A stretch of DNA of 64,000 nt from Oscarella lobularis. Its lineage: Eukaryota; Porifera; Homoscleromorpha; Homosclerophorida; Oscarellidae. A model generated the notes under the pieces. It did no database searches and was not told the DNA's origin. It saw only the letters and a list, made by a program, of their open reading frames with translations. Each line of letters begins with the position of its first letter. The stretch's first letter is position 1. The translations under genes and the position numbers were made by a program. Shown here piece by piece: positions 35,552 through 47,776 of the stretch. The stretch covers positions 2,613,614 through 2,677,613 of the forward strand of contig NC_089181.1 in NCBI RefSeq assembly GCF_947507565.1, read 5' to 3'.

Positions 35552-38500
35552 ATGGCTCAAGCGTTGGAAACGGCCGATCGCAAGGTCGGCTCGGGCCTTC
35601 TCGTCCGCTCGGACAGCTTCAAACGCAAGCAAATCTCGATGCGACACATTCCCGTGCTCGAGAGCGTCGCCGCCGTGACGAAAAGCTTCAATCGGCACCT
35701 GCACTACACGCTCGTCAAGGATCGAAACGTCGCGACGGCGCGCGACTACTATTTCGCTCTCGCGCACACCGTTCGCGATCAGCTCGTCGGAAAATGGATT
35801 CGCACGCAGCAGTCCTACTACGAACGCGATCCAAAAGTAAGAAAAGGGGAGCCCTTCGAACGAGTCCAACCGGTTCGAAGCCCGTAAAAAGAGTTCGGGC
35901 GTGGACGAATGGAACTTCCTGTGCGAAACAATATTAGATGAGGATAAATAGATGCCTAAGTGACACATCCCTGTCTTCGCTTTTAGAGGATCTACTATTT
36001 GTCGTTGGAGTACTATCTGGGAAGGTCTTTGACGAATACGATGATTAATTTGGATATTGATACCGCCTGCGACGAGTCAATGTATCAGGTAATACTTTTA
36101 TATGTGTATATATATGTGCGTGTATGTAAACGATATTATAGCTTGGTTTGGATATGGAAGAATTGCAGGAAGTGGAAGTAGATGCCGGACTGGGCAACGG
36201 GGGTCTCGGTCGACTGGCAGGTAAATACACTAATAGTTTTACTTTTTATTATTGATTTTTATGTGCAGCGTGCTTTCTTGACTCCATGGCAACTCTGGGT
36301 CTCGCAGCATATGGCTATGGCCTTCGTTACGAATACGGCATATTCACTCAAAAAATCGAAGACGGCTGGCAGGTGAAAGCAAACATTTCTCATCTCGTAT
36401 TTCTTCTCTCTACGTTGTATCGTGTCATGTGTATAGGTGGAGTATCCTGACGAGTGGCTTCGCTACGGGAATCCGTGGGAAAAGCCTCGTCCCGAGTACA
36501 CCATCCCCGTTCACTTCTACGGACGCGTCGTCGACGGCGAGTGGATAGACAGGCACATCGTTCTAGCCATGCCGTACGACACGCCTATACCCGGATACGG
36601 CAACGACACGGTGAACACGCTGCGTCTGTGGTCGGCGAAAGCGTCGAGAACGTTCGAATTGGGCGAATGTGAGAAAGACGAGCACTTGTTGTTGTCATGG
36701 TAATTGTTTTGGCAGTCAATCAAGGCGACTATATCGGCTCGGTTTTGGCTCGTAATCAGGCGGAGAACATATCGCGCGTTCTCTATCCCAATGACAATGT
36801 AATTGGCAGACTTTATATTGATTTTTAGAGATATGAAAATCAAATGGTTCTGGTTCTTAGTTCTTTGAGGGAAAAGAACTGCGTTTGAAACAGGAATACT
36901 TCATGGTGTCGGCGACGCTTCAGGACATCGTGCGTCGTTACAAGGCGTCCAAATTTGGAAGTCGTAAGGCTGTAAGACACTCGTTTCGTGAATTTCCAAA
37001 TAAGGTCATACTAAGAAGCTGGATTATTTTAATTAAAAAGAGATTGGACGATCTCTTCTATATCTAGGCAGCCATACAATTGAACGACACTCATCCGTCT
37101 CTTGCAATTCCAGAATTGATGCGAATCTTTATCGATAATGAGAAATTATCGTGGGACGAGGCAAGAGAAGGAGAAAAATCGTGTACATTTGATCTAATTT
37201 TTTTTCAATAAGGCGTGGGAAATTTGTCACGAAACGTTTGCGTACACGAATCACACGGTCTTGCCCGAGGCGTTGGAACGTTGGCCCGTTTACATGCTTC
37301 AAAATCTGCTGCCGCGTCATCTGGACATCATTTACAGAATCAATCACATTTTTCTGCAGGTAGGAAAAATGTTTGAGGGGGGTGGATCGTCGTTGTGTTG
37401 AGTGGGGAGTGTGGGGGGAGAATAGAAAGTCACTGCCAAGTGGCCGGATGACGTCGATCGAATGAGGAGAATGTCGTTGGTTGAAGAAGAGGGAGAGAAG
37501 AGAATCAACATGGCTCACTTGTCCATTGTCGGTTCTCACGCCGTCAACGGGGTGGCCAGACTTCACTCAGAAATTCTCAAAGATCGAGTGTGAGTGTGTT
37601 GGGGGGGGGGGAAAGAGGTGCGAGGAAAGGAGAGCGATTTCGTTTTTTTTTCTTTCTAGTTTCAAGGATTTCTATGAAATGTTCCCGGAAAAATTTCAGA
37701 ACAAGACGAACGGAATCACGCCGAGACGATGGCTGAAGTTGTGTAATCCCGGCCTTTCTGACGTCATTTCTGATGTTAGTACATCGCGCACACGGGAATC
37801 AGATACCGTACTGACTTAATTTTTTCTTCAGAGAATCGGCGACCAATGGGTCGCAGATTTGTCTCGTTTGGAGAGCTTGAGAGGTCTCGTTGACGACGAC
37901 GCGTTCATAGATGCAGTCGGAAAATCGAAATCCGTACGTTCTTCTCTTCCCCAAAGCAATGTCACGTGCATTTGTGTATTCGCAGGAGAACAAGTTGAAA
38001 TTGGCCGAATGGATTCAGAAGACGTACGACGTCGTTGTCAATCCCGATTCGATGTTTGACGTGCAAGTGAAGAGGATACACGAGTACAAGCGACAGTTGC
38101 TCAACGTCCTTCACATCATCACCATGTACAATCGTGCGTGGAAGCGTTCTCGAGATCTCGTCGCTCGCTATATGTATCGCTTTTTTTTCTCTCCAGGACT
38201 GAAAGATGATCCCAATAGGGATTTCGTTCCAAGAACGGTTATGATTGGAGGAAAGGTTAGATTTTGATTTTTCGTGGTGCTGTTGTGGCTTGGATAATGA
38301 TTTTATTCAGGCTGCTCCCGGTTATCACACCGCCAAGTTGATAATCAAACTTATCAATTCTGTTGCCAAAGGTAAGCAGCAACACATCTCGTTCGCCAGC
38401 TGCAAAAATGAGCTCAATCTTTTCCTTTATCTATTATTGTTTAGTTGTGAATAATGATCCCATCATCGGAGATCGTCTCAAAGTCATCTACCTCGAAAAC

Positions 38501-39485
38501 TACCGCGTCAGTTTGGCCGAGAAGAGTAAGGCATAAAAATCCTATCATGCACGTGTCTTATATCTCGCCACGTTCTCGTAGTCATTCCAGCAACAGATCT
38601 TTCTGAACAGGTAAGACTTTTTAGGCTAGGGCCAAAGCATTCTTACGTGTGGGGGGGAGCAGATTTCTACCGCTGGAACGGAAGCATCAGGAACGGGCAA
38701 TATGAAATTCATGGTGATAGCCACTCCGCCATCGCCTTTTGTCTTCTCACGCAGGCTCTCTCTTCCTTTTCAGGCCAACGGAGCGCTTACCATCGGCACG
38801 TTGGACGGCGCCAACGTCGAGATGAGAGAAGAAATGGGCAAAGAAAACATCTTCATATTTGGCATGACCGTCAAAGAAGTCCAAGCCCTCGGAAAAAAAG
38901 GGTCAATTGATAATGAGAATTTCTATGTATGATTCATAAATATTTCGTCTGCACAATAGGTACAATCCGAGAAGCTACTACGAGTCTGTTCCTGAATTGA
39001 AACGATCTCTCGATCAGGTACGAAGCGGCTACTTTACCCCCGAGAATCCAGACACATTCCAAGAGCTCTACGATCATCTGCTGAATCACGACAGGTAATA
39101 AGCGTCCAATTTGATCAAGTTGGTTAATTAAGAGTTTTCATTAGATTCTATCTTCTTGCTGATTTTGAATCCTATATCGTGTGTCAAGATCGCGTCAGCA
39201 AAGTGTTCCAGGTTTGTCATACAGTATTGTCTCTTTTTGTGCGACCAGTATCACTTTGTCTGTGTTTAGGACACGGCTGTGTGGATGCGTATGGTTATTC
39301 ACAATATTGCTTCGGCGGGGTTTTTCTCGAGCGATCGAACCATATCGCAGTACGCGCGCGAAATCTGGGGCGTTGAACCGACTCCTCCTCACGTGCGAGG
39401 TGCTGAACGCTCCAGGAGCCCATCTCCGACTTTTGCCAAAGCTCAAGAGGAAGCCAAAGGCAAGAAAGGGGAGTCTTTCGTCTGA
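35552..39485 (+). CDS. PYG: Glycogen phosphorylase
   Basis: This PLP enzyme releases glucose-1-phosphate from glycogen in the cytosol. The start [20 protein letters not shown] is followed by [20 protein letters not shown], in which the serine of KRKQIS corresponds to the phosphorylase-kinase site Ser14 of the animal enzymes. Further motifs are [137 protein letters not shown] and the PLP-lysine region [12 protein letters not shown], which splices to [17 protein letters not shown]. The C-terminal tail ([20 protein letters not shown]) is longer and more basic than usual. It follows Piezo by 199 bases. Confidence 0.97.
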
Positions 39486-39593
39486 GATGGATAGAAAAGA
39501 AAAACGAAACTGAATTGTTTATGTGTAGAGATGTCTGTTAGCGCGGGGTTTTTTTGCATCTAACGTGCGCATCGTGCCGTTCTCTTTGTTGCG

Positions 39594-41386
39594 ATGGCTC
39601 TTCGCATTCTGTGGCTGCAAGTTCGTCGTTGCTCGAGTCGATCTCTGATCCCGAGCGTGCAAACGAATTCCGCGGGCTCGGTGCTGCACGTCAAGTGGCC
39701 GGACAGAGAAGAAAGCCGATTTCACGCCGCGTGGCTCCGAATCAACTGCCAAAGTCCAAACTCGCAACATATAAACAACGAACAGAAGTTCATCGCGCCT
39801 CACACGCTACCTCGAACGATTTCCATCGAGAACGCTTGGATAAAAGGTGAGAAAATTCGAAGCGTCTTCTTTTCTTCGACGACGAGTCGGATTTAGAGAA
39901 GCTATTTGTTTCTTGGCGTCACGAACCCAATCATCTCTCTGAATTTCGTCTCGATTGGCTTCAAAATAACTGCTATTCGTCTCGAATGAAGCCAATCGCT
40001 CGTGGGAAGCCAGTTTACGATAGATACTGCACATCGGAGGTTCGTCTCATCTTACATCGTATGCTGGATGAGCGTCATTTGAAATTTAGACCGAGATTCC
40101 TTCTTACTCGTATACGGATGTTTCTCGCAAGTTTGACGTCATGACGAGGTACCGATACTTATGCGTTGATTTTAAATTAAATTAAGCTAGATTTTCTGGA
40201 TGAAGTTGGATTAAGGATCTTTACGAAATTGGAATTACGGTTATAAAGAATGCTCCAATAAGTGCCGGGAACAATAAGCCAGCTGTACAAAAGGTCAGTA
40301 CGCTGCATTGAAATTGAATCTTTGACATTTCTGCTCTAGGTGGCGGAATTGATTGGACCAATTATGGTGACATCATATGGCAAGGTAAGAGCACGTGCAT
40401 GGGAGTCGTATTGCTCTCTCACTTACAGCACTCATCAGATTTTTTATGTGAGAAGCGAGGAAAAAGCTATTAACCTTGCATACACGTCAGTGGAGCTAGA
40501 TCTGCACATGGATTTCCCTTACTTCATTACTCCACCTGGCGTTCAGCTTTTACACTGTATCGAGTGAGTGAGTGAGCGAGCAAAGGCATCACTATCTATA
40601 ATTCCTTCTTCACTTAGATGCAGTGATAGGGTTGTAGGTGGAGAGCAAATGTTTCTCGATACTCTTCTTGCAGCGGAAGACTATAGAAAAACATTTCCTC
40701 ATTACTTTGCAATACTGGCCAGCACTAAAGCGACCTTTCAAAAGATTCACTATGACAGGTTCTTCTTGATGCTCTTTCTTGAGGGCTGTCACATAATGTT
40801 GTCTACGCGTTAGAGAGTTTCCTATGCATCGTGTTTATCAAAGGACTCATTTTAAACTAAATGACTTAGATCAAGTACAGAGGCCTCTTGTCATACTGTA
40901 AGCTGAAATCTAGCAATTATTTCTTTACTATAGTTGGTTGAAGTTTTTTGGAGTCCTGCGTTTGAGGGTCCTCTGCGTATTTCTGAGGTTGGTTGGTCGT
41001 ACTTGCGTTGTGTAGTATCCTGATTACGTCTGTCTAGGAGCTCGTTGAGCCGTACTATGAAGCCTATTTTCATTTTTCCAGATTTCTTCATGAGCACCCT
41101 GCAAAAGTATTCAATCTACCACATTTTGTTTAATTCGATGCATTGATTTTTTTACTTCATGTAACAGATAAAACGAAAGATCGAACTGGGTGACGTGGTG
41201 GTTTTTAATAATGTTCGAATTCTTCATGGGAGGACACAATTTGAATTGAATGGTGGCTCCAGACATCTGCAGGTATGCTTCAGTGATAATGAATGTTTTA
41301 TTGGTGAAATTTCTCCTAAGGGTGCTTACATCTCTCAAGACGAATTTTTCAGTAGATACAATTATCTTGTTAACCGAGTTGATTAA
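39594..41386 (+). CDS. Gamma-butyrobetaine dioxygenase-like 2-oxoglutarate/Fe(II) oxygenase
   Basis: The family (BBOX1, TMLHE) hydroxylates carnitine precursors. The N-terminus MALRILWLQVRRCSSRSLIP is basic and hydrophobic, like a mitochondrial presequence. Then come VLHVKWPDREESRFHAAWLR, WIKDLYEIGITVIKNAP, LDLHMDFPYFITPPGVQLLH, which carries the first His-x-Asp iron ligands, and GDVVVFNNVRILHGRTQFEL, which carries the distal His. PPGVQLLHCIE is closer to BBOX1 than to TMLHE. The last join uses a 48-base intron (41273-41320) to give GAYISQDEFFSRYNYLVNRV. Oddity: the N-terminal zinc site of BBOX1 (CxCxxC after WLRDN) reads NCQSPNS here, so two of the cysteines are serines. Substrate is inferred. 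Confidence 0.85.
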
Positions 41387-42173
41387 TTAAAATCACGTGC
41401 CACTTCAGGTCCCGGATAGAAGAATTCTTTATCGTGGCGTCAGATATTGGAATATGTTCTCTTGATGGGTTGAAGACACGAATTGCACTCAAAAAACGTA
41501 AGACTTATTTAAAAGTGTTCGTTTGTTCTTTGTACGTAGCCATTTCACCGTCTGGAACTCAAAGTCGTCTTTCCGATGTCGCCATTCACCTCCGGGCCCC
41601 GAGGTGACTAAATAAAACCGGCCCAACTCGAGCCAGAGAGGTTAAACGCGGCGCAAACGCAGGGGATTCAATCCCCTACTCCAGTGGCATGAGTGATAAA
41701 CTGCCACCCCACTTGGGCAAGACGCGGTGGGTCACAATAGCGGTCCACCTGTGCCTTGGTATATAAAGGCACCCCCGGGACAGATGGGTTACTGTCTCCC
41801 CGAATGGGGGCCTGGGTGAAGGGTCCCCTCTTACGAAGACGCCGGGAGGATGTTTGTTTTTCTTTTGAGCTACTTCCGGGTTATTTCCGGGTTTATTAAA
41901 TAAAAAATGACATGGACTCTTCTACTGTGCAGTGCGCGGGCAGTTTTTGACTAATGACGGGGTCTTGTCCAGGACCCCGGAGTGAGCAGTCTTTTAGGTC
42001 GTGCTCAGGACCGTAGCACGCGATCTGCACCACGCGAATTCTACTTGCAACCGCGGGCTACCTATAAAAATAAAGCAGTGTGTTTTTTCTTCGTCCTTGG
42101 GTCTTCTGGTGGACGAAAGATCCCGCGCCAGCAAGGGCTAACGCACGCGACTTCTAAGGCGGCGAAATTTCGA
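41387..42173. other. Intergenic DNA between the BBOX-like gene and ZGRF1
   Basis: The interval holds the hairpin chain described separately (41586-41815), an AT-rich polyadenylation-like stretch (41893-41908) and the ZGRF1 upstream region with TATAAAAATA at 42063. No further gene is supported. Confidence 0.4.
41586..41815. repeat. Chain of consecutive short hairpins, possible SINE or structured RNA
   Basis: Adjacent inverted repeats follow one another: TCACCTC/GAGGTGA (41586-41607, 8-base loop), AGGGG/CCCCT (41661-41677, 7-base loop), GTGGCA/TGCCAC (41684-41707), GGTGGGTC/GGTCCACC (41726-41749, two G-T pairs), GTGCCTT/AAGGCAC (41751-41772, 8-base loop), GGGACAG/CTGTCTC (41777-41798, one G-T pair) and CCCC/GGGG (41798-41809, GAAT loop). 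There is no open frame with family character. TATATAAAGG at 41760-41769 could be a TATA box. A CCAGAGAGGTTAA stretch followed by GGATTCAATCC loosely recalls polymerase III A and B boxes. A mobile non-coding element or structured RNA gene are both possible. Confidence 0.4.
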
Positions 42174-45100
42174 ATGGCGTTTGACGTAAGAGATCGCTTC
42201 TTCGACGCGTTTCCCTTCTCACCCGTCGCACTGCAAAGGTTCTGTACACGCATCAAAAGACGAAAAAATACAAGACGTGGCAGGACGGTCGCCTCGTCTT
42301 CGACGCGCTCGGAACAATGGTGAAAAAATACGCGCATTCGCGATCAAACACCTCACTTGGCAACACAGGCCTCTCTGTACGACGAATCGCGAAAGAAGCT
42401 CGAGCGCTTTCCCGCGCGATTCGGTCAAGTGAGTGGCCCTTGAATGAAAAAGGGGCCGATTTCGTTTCGTAATCAGGCGAATCGGCTAGATATCGTGCGG
42501 ATCTGAATTGGAAACGGAGAAATACCTCATCACAGTCGAATCGGTGGTACGTCGAGAGGAAGAATCAACGAATAGTGACTTGGCGACGACGTCGCCATCG
42601 CCACCACGAAATCAAACGCGGGAAATCCTTGAATCGCGAAGAAAACGATTTAGAGTGAGTAACAATAGTAAAGGAGCTTGCATACGCTTTCAGTTCAATG
42701 CCCTTCCTTTGCGATGAGCAGGGGTTCCAGTGTCCACGGCGTTCATCTCCTCTAGTCTCCAATGAAATCAAAGGAGAGGATCGAGTCCCTTCGTTTGATA
42801 CTGGTGCTGCTGCTTCGTCGTCGTCGTCGTCGTCACTCTGGGACTTTTACACTCCGACGGCGGCGGCGGACGACAAAGAACTGAGGGAAAGCCCAAAGAG
42901 AGACCTGGAATTCAATGAAGGGTATGTTCATAGGACAATATATATTTTATAGCATCGCCTTTTTGCTGGGTAGGAAGCGGGACTCTTCATCTATTTTGTC
43001 TCTTCTTGGCTTCAAATCAACTGGCAGTACTAGTAAATTAGATGACGTCAAAAAGAAAGCCGAAAAGGGGAATACTTACTCAAATTTTCTTCATCGTCCC
43101 GCGAAGGCCCCGTCAAGCGCACTGTCACTGTTTCGCACTGACGACGACGGGGACGACGGGGACGACGACAACGACTTTCAGTTGGAACGTTGTTCTAAAG
43201 GAAAGACAGCAGCTCTACGAAAGCCGTTTACGACGAACGAGGAGAGACCAAACGCTGATCCCCCGTCGTCGTCGTCGTCTTTTTTGAAGTCGAACGTGCC
43301 TCGAATCACTCAATGCACTCCTCTTGCGACGAAGACGACTTCCGATTTGTATGTGCTGCCGCCTGGCGCTGTCGTCGGTCGAGCTCTTCGATGCGACTCC
43401 GTCGCGGAGGGAACGAGAAAAAGAATTTTTTCTTCGACAACAAACCTGTTGAGTCGAAGCTCCGCTCGATCGACTAGTACCGGTTTCAGTTTGGAATTCC
43501 CGCCTTCGTCAAAGTGCCTCGACGTCGTCATTCCAAATCGCTCGGTCAGCATTCCGGCGTCGTTCGCGAACGTTTTCGAATACAAGACGACTCTCGTTGA
43601 AGCATTGCAAGGTTACTAGCCTGCGAATTAATTAATTAATTAATTAATTAATTATTTATAGAGCACTTGAATATCGTGCTATTCGTCTTGGCTCAGTCAT
43701 ATCACTTGGCTAAACAGCAAACAGATCTGTCATCGCTTTCGACTGATTTCGGTTTGATTGAACGTACGCTCTCGAGAGCTTGCATGGGAGTCTCATTGTC
43801 TCAGGTTCTGCACTGGGCGCTGTAACGAGCAAAGAAGCTCCCTCGTGTCGTCACGGTAATCGTTCGGGTAAATAGAATCCAAATTTTTATTTCGTTGATA
43901 GGCCCCGCTCAACTCAGATCTGTCAAGAAAGACGGACCTAATAAGGTGAATCGGTGTTTTTGAATGCAACACGAACCTTTTTGCATTGCATTGTCAAAGG
44001 GTCGTCTTTTCTATTCCGGTTCACGGAGCGAAAAGGAGAGCTGTCAGGTAGATGAAATCGACGTTGCGTGCTTACGTTACCTAATTTTTATTTTCAGTTT
44101 TTTGCTTGGGCTGACGGTCCTACAAGTAGCAAATCAGCTGGCTCTGTTCTGGCTCTGCGCGATCAAGGCAGCGTCGAAAATTATTTCAGAAGCAAAGTAA
44201 GCAGAATTTTACTCTCTTTTTCACGGATTCAATTTTCCGTCAGGGCATCGTCTTCTATTGTGGATGCAATCTTTGGAGGCAAGTCTTCCCTTACACCGGA
44301 CGGGGGCATAATCACCACGGTGTAATCGTACCTAGAAAAAATTCGTTAGGAAAGAAGTTCAAATCTTCGAGACCAGGGCAACAGGTAGAAAAAGTGACGC
44401 AAATCATTTTTCCTCGTAAGCGTCTTGCGTAGTTTCGGAGCAGTGGCAGTGAAACGAAGGCACTTTTCTTGCAACTGTCGAGAAAGGATCACTCTTCAAG
44501 TTACTCCAAAGGTGCCGCAATCGTTTTTCCAGGCTTCTTCAGATCCCACCTATTCGACGCTTAGACGATCTGTGGATTGTATCCAGTTCAATGGACTTTG
44601 AGCCGAACAAAACCTTCGAAGCCAAAAGCTCCTTCTACGGCCCTCTTTCGTCCGGCGAAGTCGAACTGACGCCTATAAGGTACATGCACATTCGGCTCCC
44701 TAATGTAACTTTTTGACTGATCACAGTGGCTATTCCACGTCGAACTGGTCGTCGGGATGTACGGCACTGTGCTAAGCGCATATATAGGCGAGGGGAAAAT
44801 CGAGAGTTTCTTTAGGTCAAGTAAACGCCGTATTGGTTTGCAATGCTTCCAGCGAACTCACCTGCATCGATAATCTTCTTAACGGCGGCTTGACAGAACG
44901 GAGCGTTCCCTTGCTGCCGGAAATGATGCGCGGATCGTCGTCGTCGTCGTCCAGTGATCGATCTGCATTGCGTTCGTCGCTGTTCACCGCTCCCGCCACT
45001 CGTCGTCATCCGTGCAATCTAGAATTACGCGTATCTCAGGAGGAATTGGTAAATGATAGGGGAACGAGTTGAAGATTTAAACCGTCGAATGTTCGTTTAG

Positions 45101-47017
45101 GATCAACTGATTCAGCAGACGGTCGACGAGTTCAGTCTCAACGAAGTAAACTAAAAAGTACACATCCTTACCAATTTATTTGTAGCAACGCTCTCGCAGG
45201 ATCAACGAGTCGCTCTGACGGCGTGCGCGACGACGGTGGCGTCCGACGGCAAACACGGCAACATACGACTGATTCACGGTTCAAAAAAAAGAGAAGAAAT
45301 CTGTATACTATATGTGACTACTACCTCGTTTAGGCGTCTTTGGCGCTGGGAAGAGCTTTCTTCTGGCGGTAACAGTTCTTCTACTCGTTGAACTGTTCTC
45401 CAATTTTGGGTAGGCCGTCCTCGATGACGACGGTGCTGGTGGCGACGGTTTTTCTTCTAGATCCGATTCCCTCAAAGTGCTCATCTCATCGACGACGAAC
45501 GTGGCCGTAGATCGCATTCTGCAATGGTACTACGAGTACTACTTCAGTTCGATAATCTGTAACTGAATTTATACTATTAGTCTTCTCGACCTTGGCTTTG
45601 AAGATTTCGTGCGCGTTGGGAGCGTGAGAAAAATTGCCAAGTCCATCTTGCCGTACACGTTCGTTCTCAAGCCAAACTCTCGTGCCCACGTCTAATAAAA
45701 GAATCTGTTTAGTAAAGGAACAGAGAGCCAAGAATTACGAGATTTGCAAGACATGTTGAAATCAGAATTGACTCCAACTGAACGAGCGTAAGAAAAACGA
45801 CGAGCGGAGCATTCAAACTGACGTTTGGTTCCCCTTTTTCAGTTGTGTGAAGCGGAGCATTGAGAGACTCAAACAGGGAGATAATTTGAAAGTGAGTGCA
45901 TTTGAGATTGCAAAGCGCAAGAGGAGAAGTGTCCATCCTTAGCGCTTGTCAAGTGTTCCTGTAGTCGGAGTCACCTGTGCCGCTTGCTCATTCGATATTC
46001 TGAGCAAAAGAGAATTTTCCGTGGGCAGCAGCGCAAATTTTTCTCAGTCGCTATTCGACTCGCGTTGTTCCGTTTCTCGCAGGTTTTATTCCTAGACGAA
46101 TGCAGTCAAATGACCGAGCCATCGTCGTTGATTCCTCTGTCGAGGTAGCAGCAGTAAACCACAGGTGTCTACTGAAACGAGGATTTTCCTATTAGATTTG
46201 GATGCAAGAAGCTGGTGCTCGTAGGCGATCCGAAGGTTCGATCACTCCAGGACTAGTCTCGTTTCCAATAACGACCTCCTCACAGCAATTGAGTCCCACT
46301 ATTCAAGGCTCAGAAGCAGCTCATGGCAATGGACTTGAACAGACTCTGTTTGACCGTCTCGTGAAACAGGTAACCCCCACTCAATCCTGTGAATGAAAAT
46401 AAATAAAGAGTTTCGTTGCAGGGAATTGAACCGCTTATGCTCCGAACTCAGGTCAGCATTCCACTGATGAGCGCGCTCACGTCTGACTCTGTCTTCACTT
46501 TAGTATCGATGTCATCCCGCCATTAGTGCTATAGCTAATAGGTGGGGAGGACGCGTCAACTTACCTCGTTTGTACTCCTAACAAATAGTTTAGCTTGTTC
46601 TATGAGAATCGACTTCTGGACGGAATCACGGCCGAGGACAGAGCACCTCTGATTGTAAGTGCGATCTCGAAGAATCCTTCTATCTCACTTGGAAACGTTT
46701 AGGACGATATTCCACCCTTGTGCTTCTTTAGTGTGAGCAGGGGCAAAGAGAAATGCGACGGCGTTGGAAGCTACAGCAACGAGAAAGAAGTGAATCAGAA
46801 TTTCGACAGACAAACGTTTCTTTATTTGAAAACCTGTGTGACCAGGCCGATTTCGTCGTGTCGTTGATTCGGTTTCTTCTAAAGGAGCACGATTCGGATC
46901 CTAAAAATATTGGTGCGTTAGTGAAGACGTTCTCCTTAGCTGCATTTCTTTGCCTAGGAGTCATAACGTTGTATAAATCACAGCTTAGGCAGATCCAAAT
47001 GAAGCTGGAGACATCGG

Positions 47018-47049
<32 letters not shown>

Positions 47050-47638
47050 GTTTCGTTCTCTGACATACAGACATCCTTTTTCCTTAGCCTCTTTGCTTTG
47101 AGCGTTCTGAGAGCTATTCAGGTTCTGATTTCGTACTCTTCGTCCAGCCCTTTGTTTACGTTGTCCTTCTCTTTAGATTTCTACGGTGGATGCATTTCAG
47201 GGCGGCGAGAAAGAGATCATCATTTTGTCTTGCGTTCGAACGGAGCACGTCGGCTTCATTGATTCAGACAGGTAAGAATTCTCGCGAGTCGACTCTTCGT
47301 ACACAAAGACTGCCATTTAGAAGAATGAACGTTGCTTTGACCAGAGCCAAAAGGTTAGGACAAATTAATGCCGATGACCGATGCATCATTCGCATTATTG
47401 AAGGCACTTGCTAATTGTTGGAAATCAAAGGGTGCTCTGCTACAATGATACGTGGAGTCGAGTGATTCAGCACTGCGAAGGCAAGCGCATATGCGACGAC
47501 GATGTCTATCTGGCCATTTTTCTTCTCTGCTTACTAGCTCAAAAGAATGGAGTCCAGTCGTCTGAATCTCTAGAACGCAAGTGGAAGAGTGCAATGCACG
47601 ATGACGTCTTGCAAAAAGAGACGTCTTCTCGTTCATAA
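42174..47638 (+). CDS. ZGRF1: ZGRF1 homologue: GRF zinc finger and UPF1-like DNA helicase
   Basis: ZGRF1 is a nuclear helicase that supports RAD51-dependent recombination and crosslink repair. The tiny first exon MAFD joins to VLYTHQKTKKYKTWQDGRLV and then ELETEKYLITVESV, the N-terminal DUF2439 domain. A Ser-rich linker follows (42540-43800). The GRF finger is split over exons: SCRHG, PAQLRSVKKDGPNK, GRLFYSGSRSEKESCQ, FFAWADG. A pre-helicase region has DDLWIVSSSMDFEPNKTF and NAVLVCNASSELTCIDN. SF1 helicase motifs are GVFGAGKSFLLAVTVLLLVE (Walker A), VVGVTCAACSFDI, LFLDECSQMTEPSSLIPLSR (Walker B DECS), LVLVGDPKQLSPTIQG, LRTQYRCHPAISAIANSLFY, STVDAFQGGEKEIIILSC and RRMNVALTRAKRHLLIVGN. It is about half the length of the human protein. 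More than 20 exons. Confidence 0.92.
43626..43655. repeat. TTAA tandem repeat in a ZGRF1 intron
   Basis: About seven tandem ATTA/TTAA units. Similar shorter runs occur in many introns of this window. Confidence 0.85.
47024..47049 (+). repeat. GA dinucleotide repeat in a ZGRF1 intron
   Basis: A run of about twelve GA units directly after the exon encoding QIQMKLETSG, just inside the intron. Confidence 0.9.
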
Positions 47639-47776
47639 TAATAAACTCTGACGCAGCTGCTGCTTCGTTTGTGGCGTAGTAAAAGAAAGGGGGCCCCCCG
47701 TCAGATTTAGAGGCAAACTAACACCTCCCCATCCTACCTTGTTCTTCTGCCTTCCACAGTCGAAGAGAACGACCCA

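Noticed and set aside
41409-41464. Alternative last exon of the BBOX-like gene (VPDRRILYRGVRYWNMFS)
   Set aside because: An acceptor exists, but the nearer 41321 exon gives GAYISQDEFFSRY, which fits the family C-terminus much better.
41661-41677. tRNA T-arm (AGGGG-ATTCAAT-CCCCT)
   Set aside because: The stem and 7-base loop resemble a T-arm, but the loop is shifted by one base from TTCRANN and the 3' neighbour ACTCCAG has no acceptor partner upstream. It is kept only as part of the hairpin chain.
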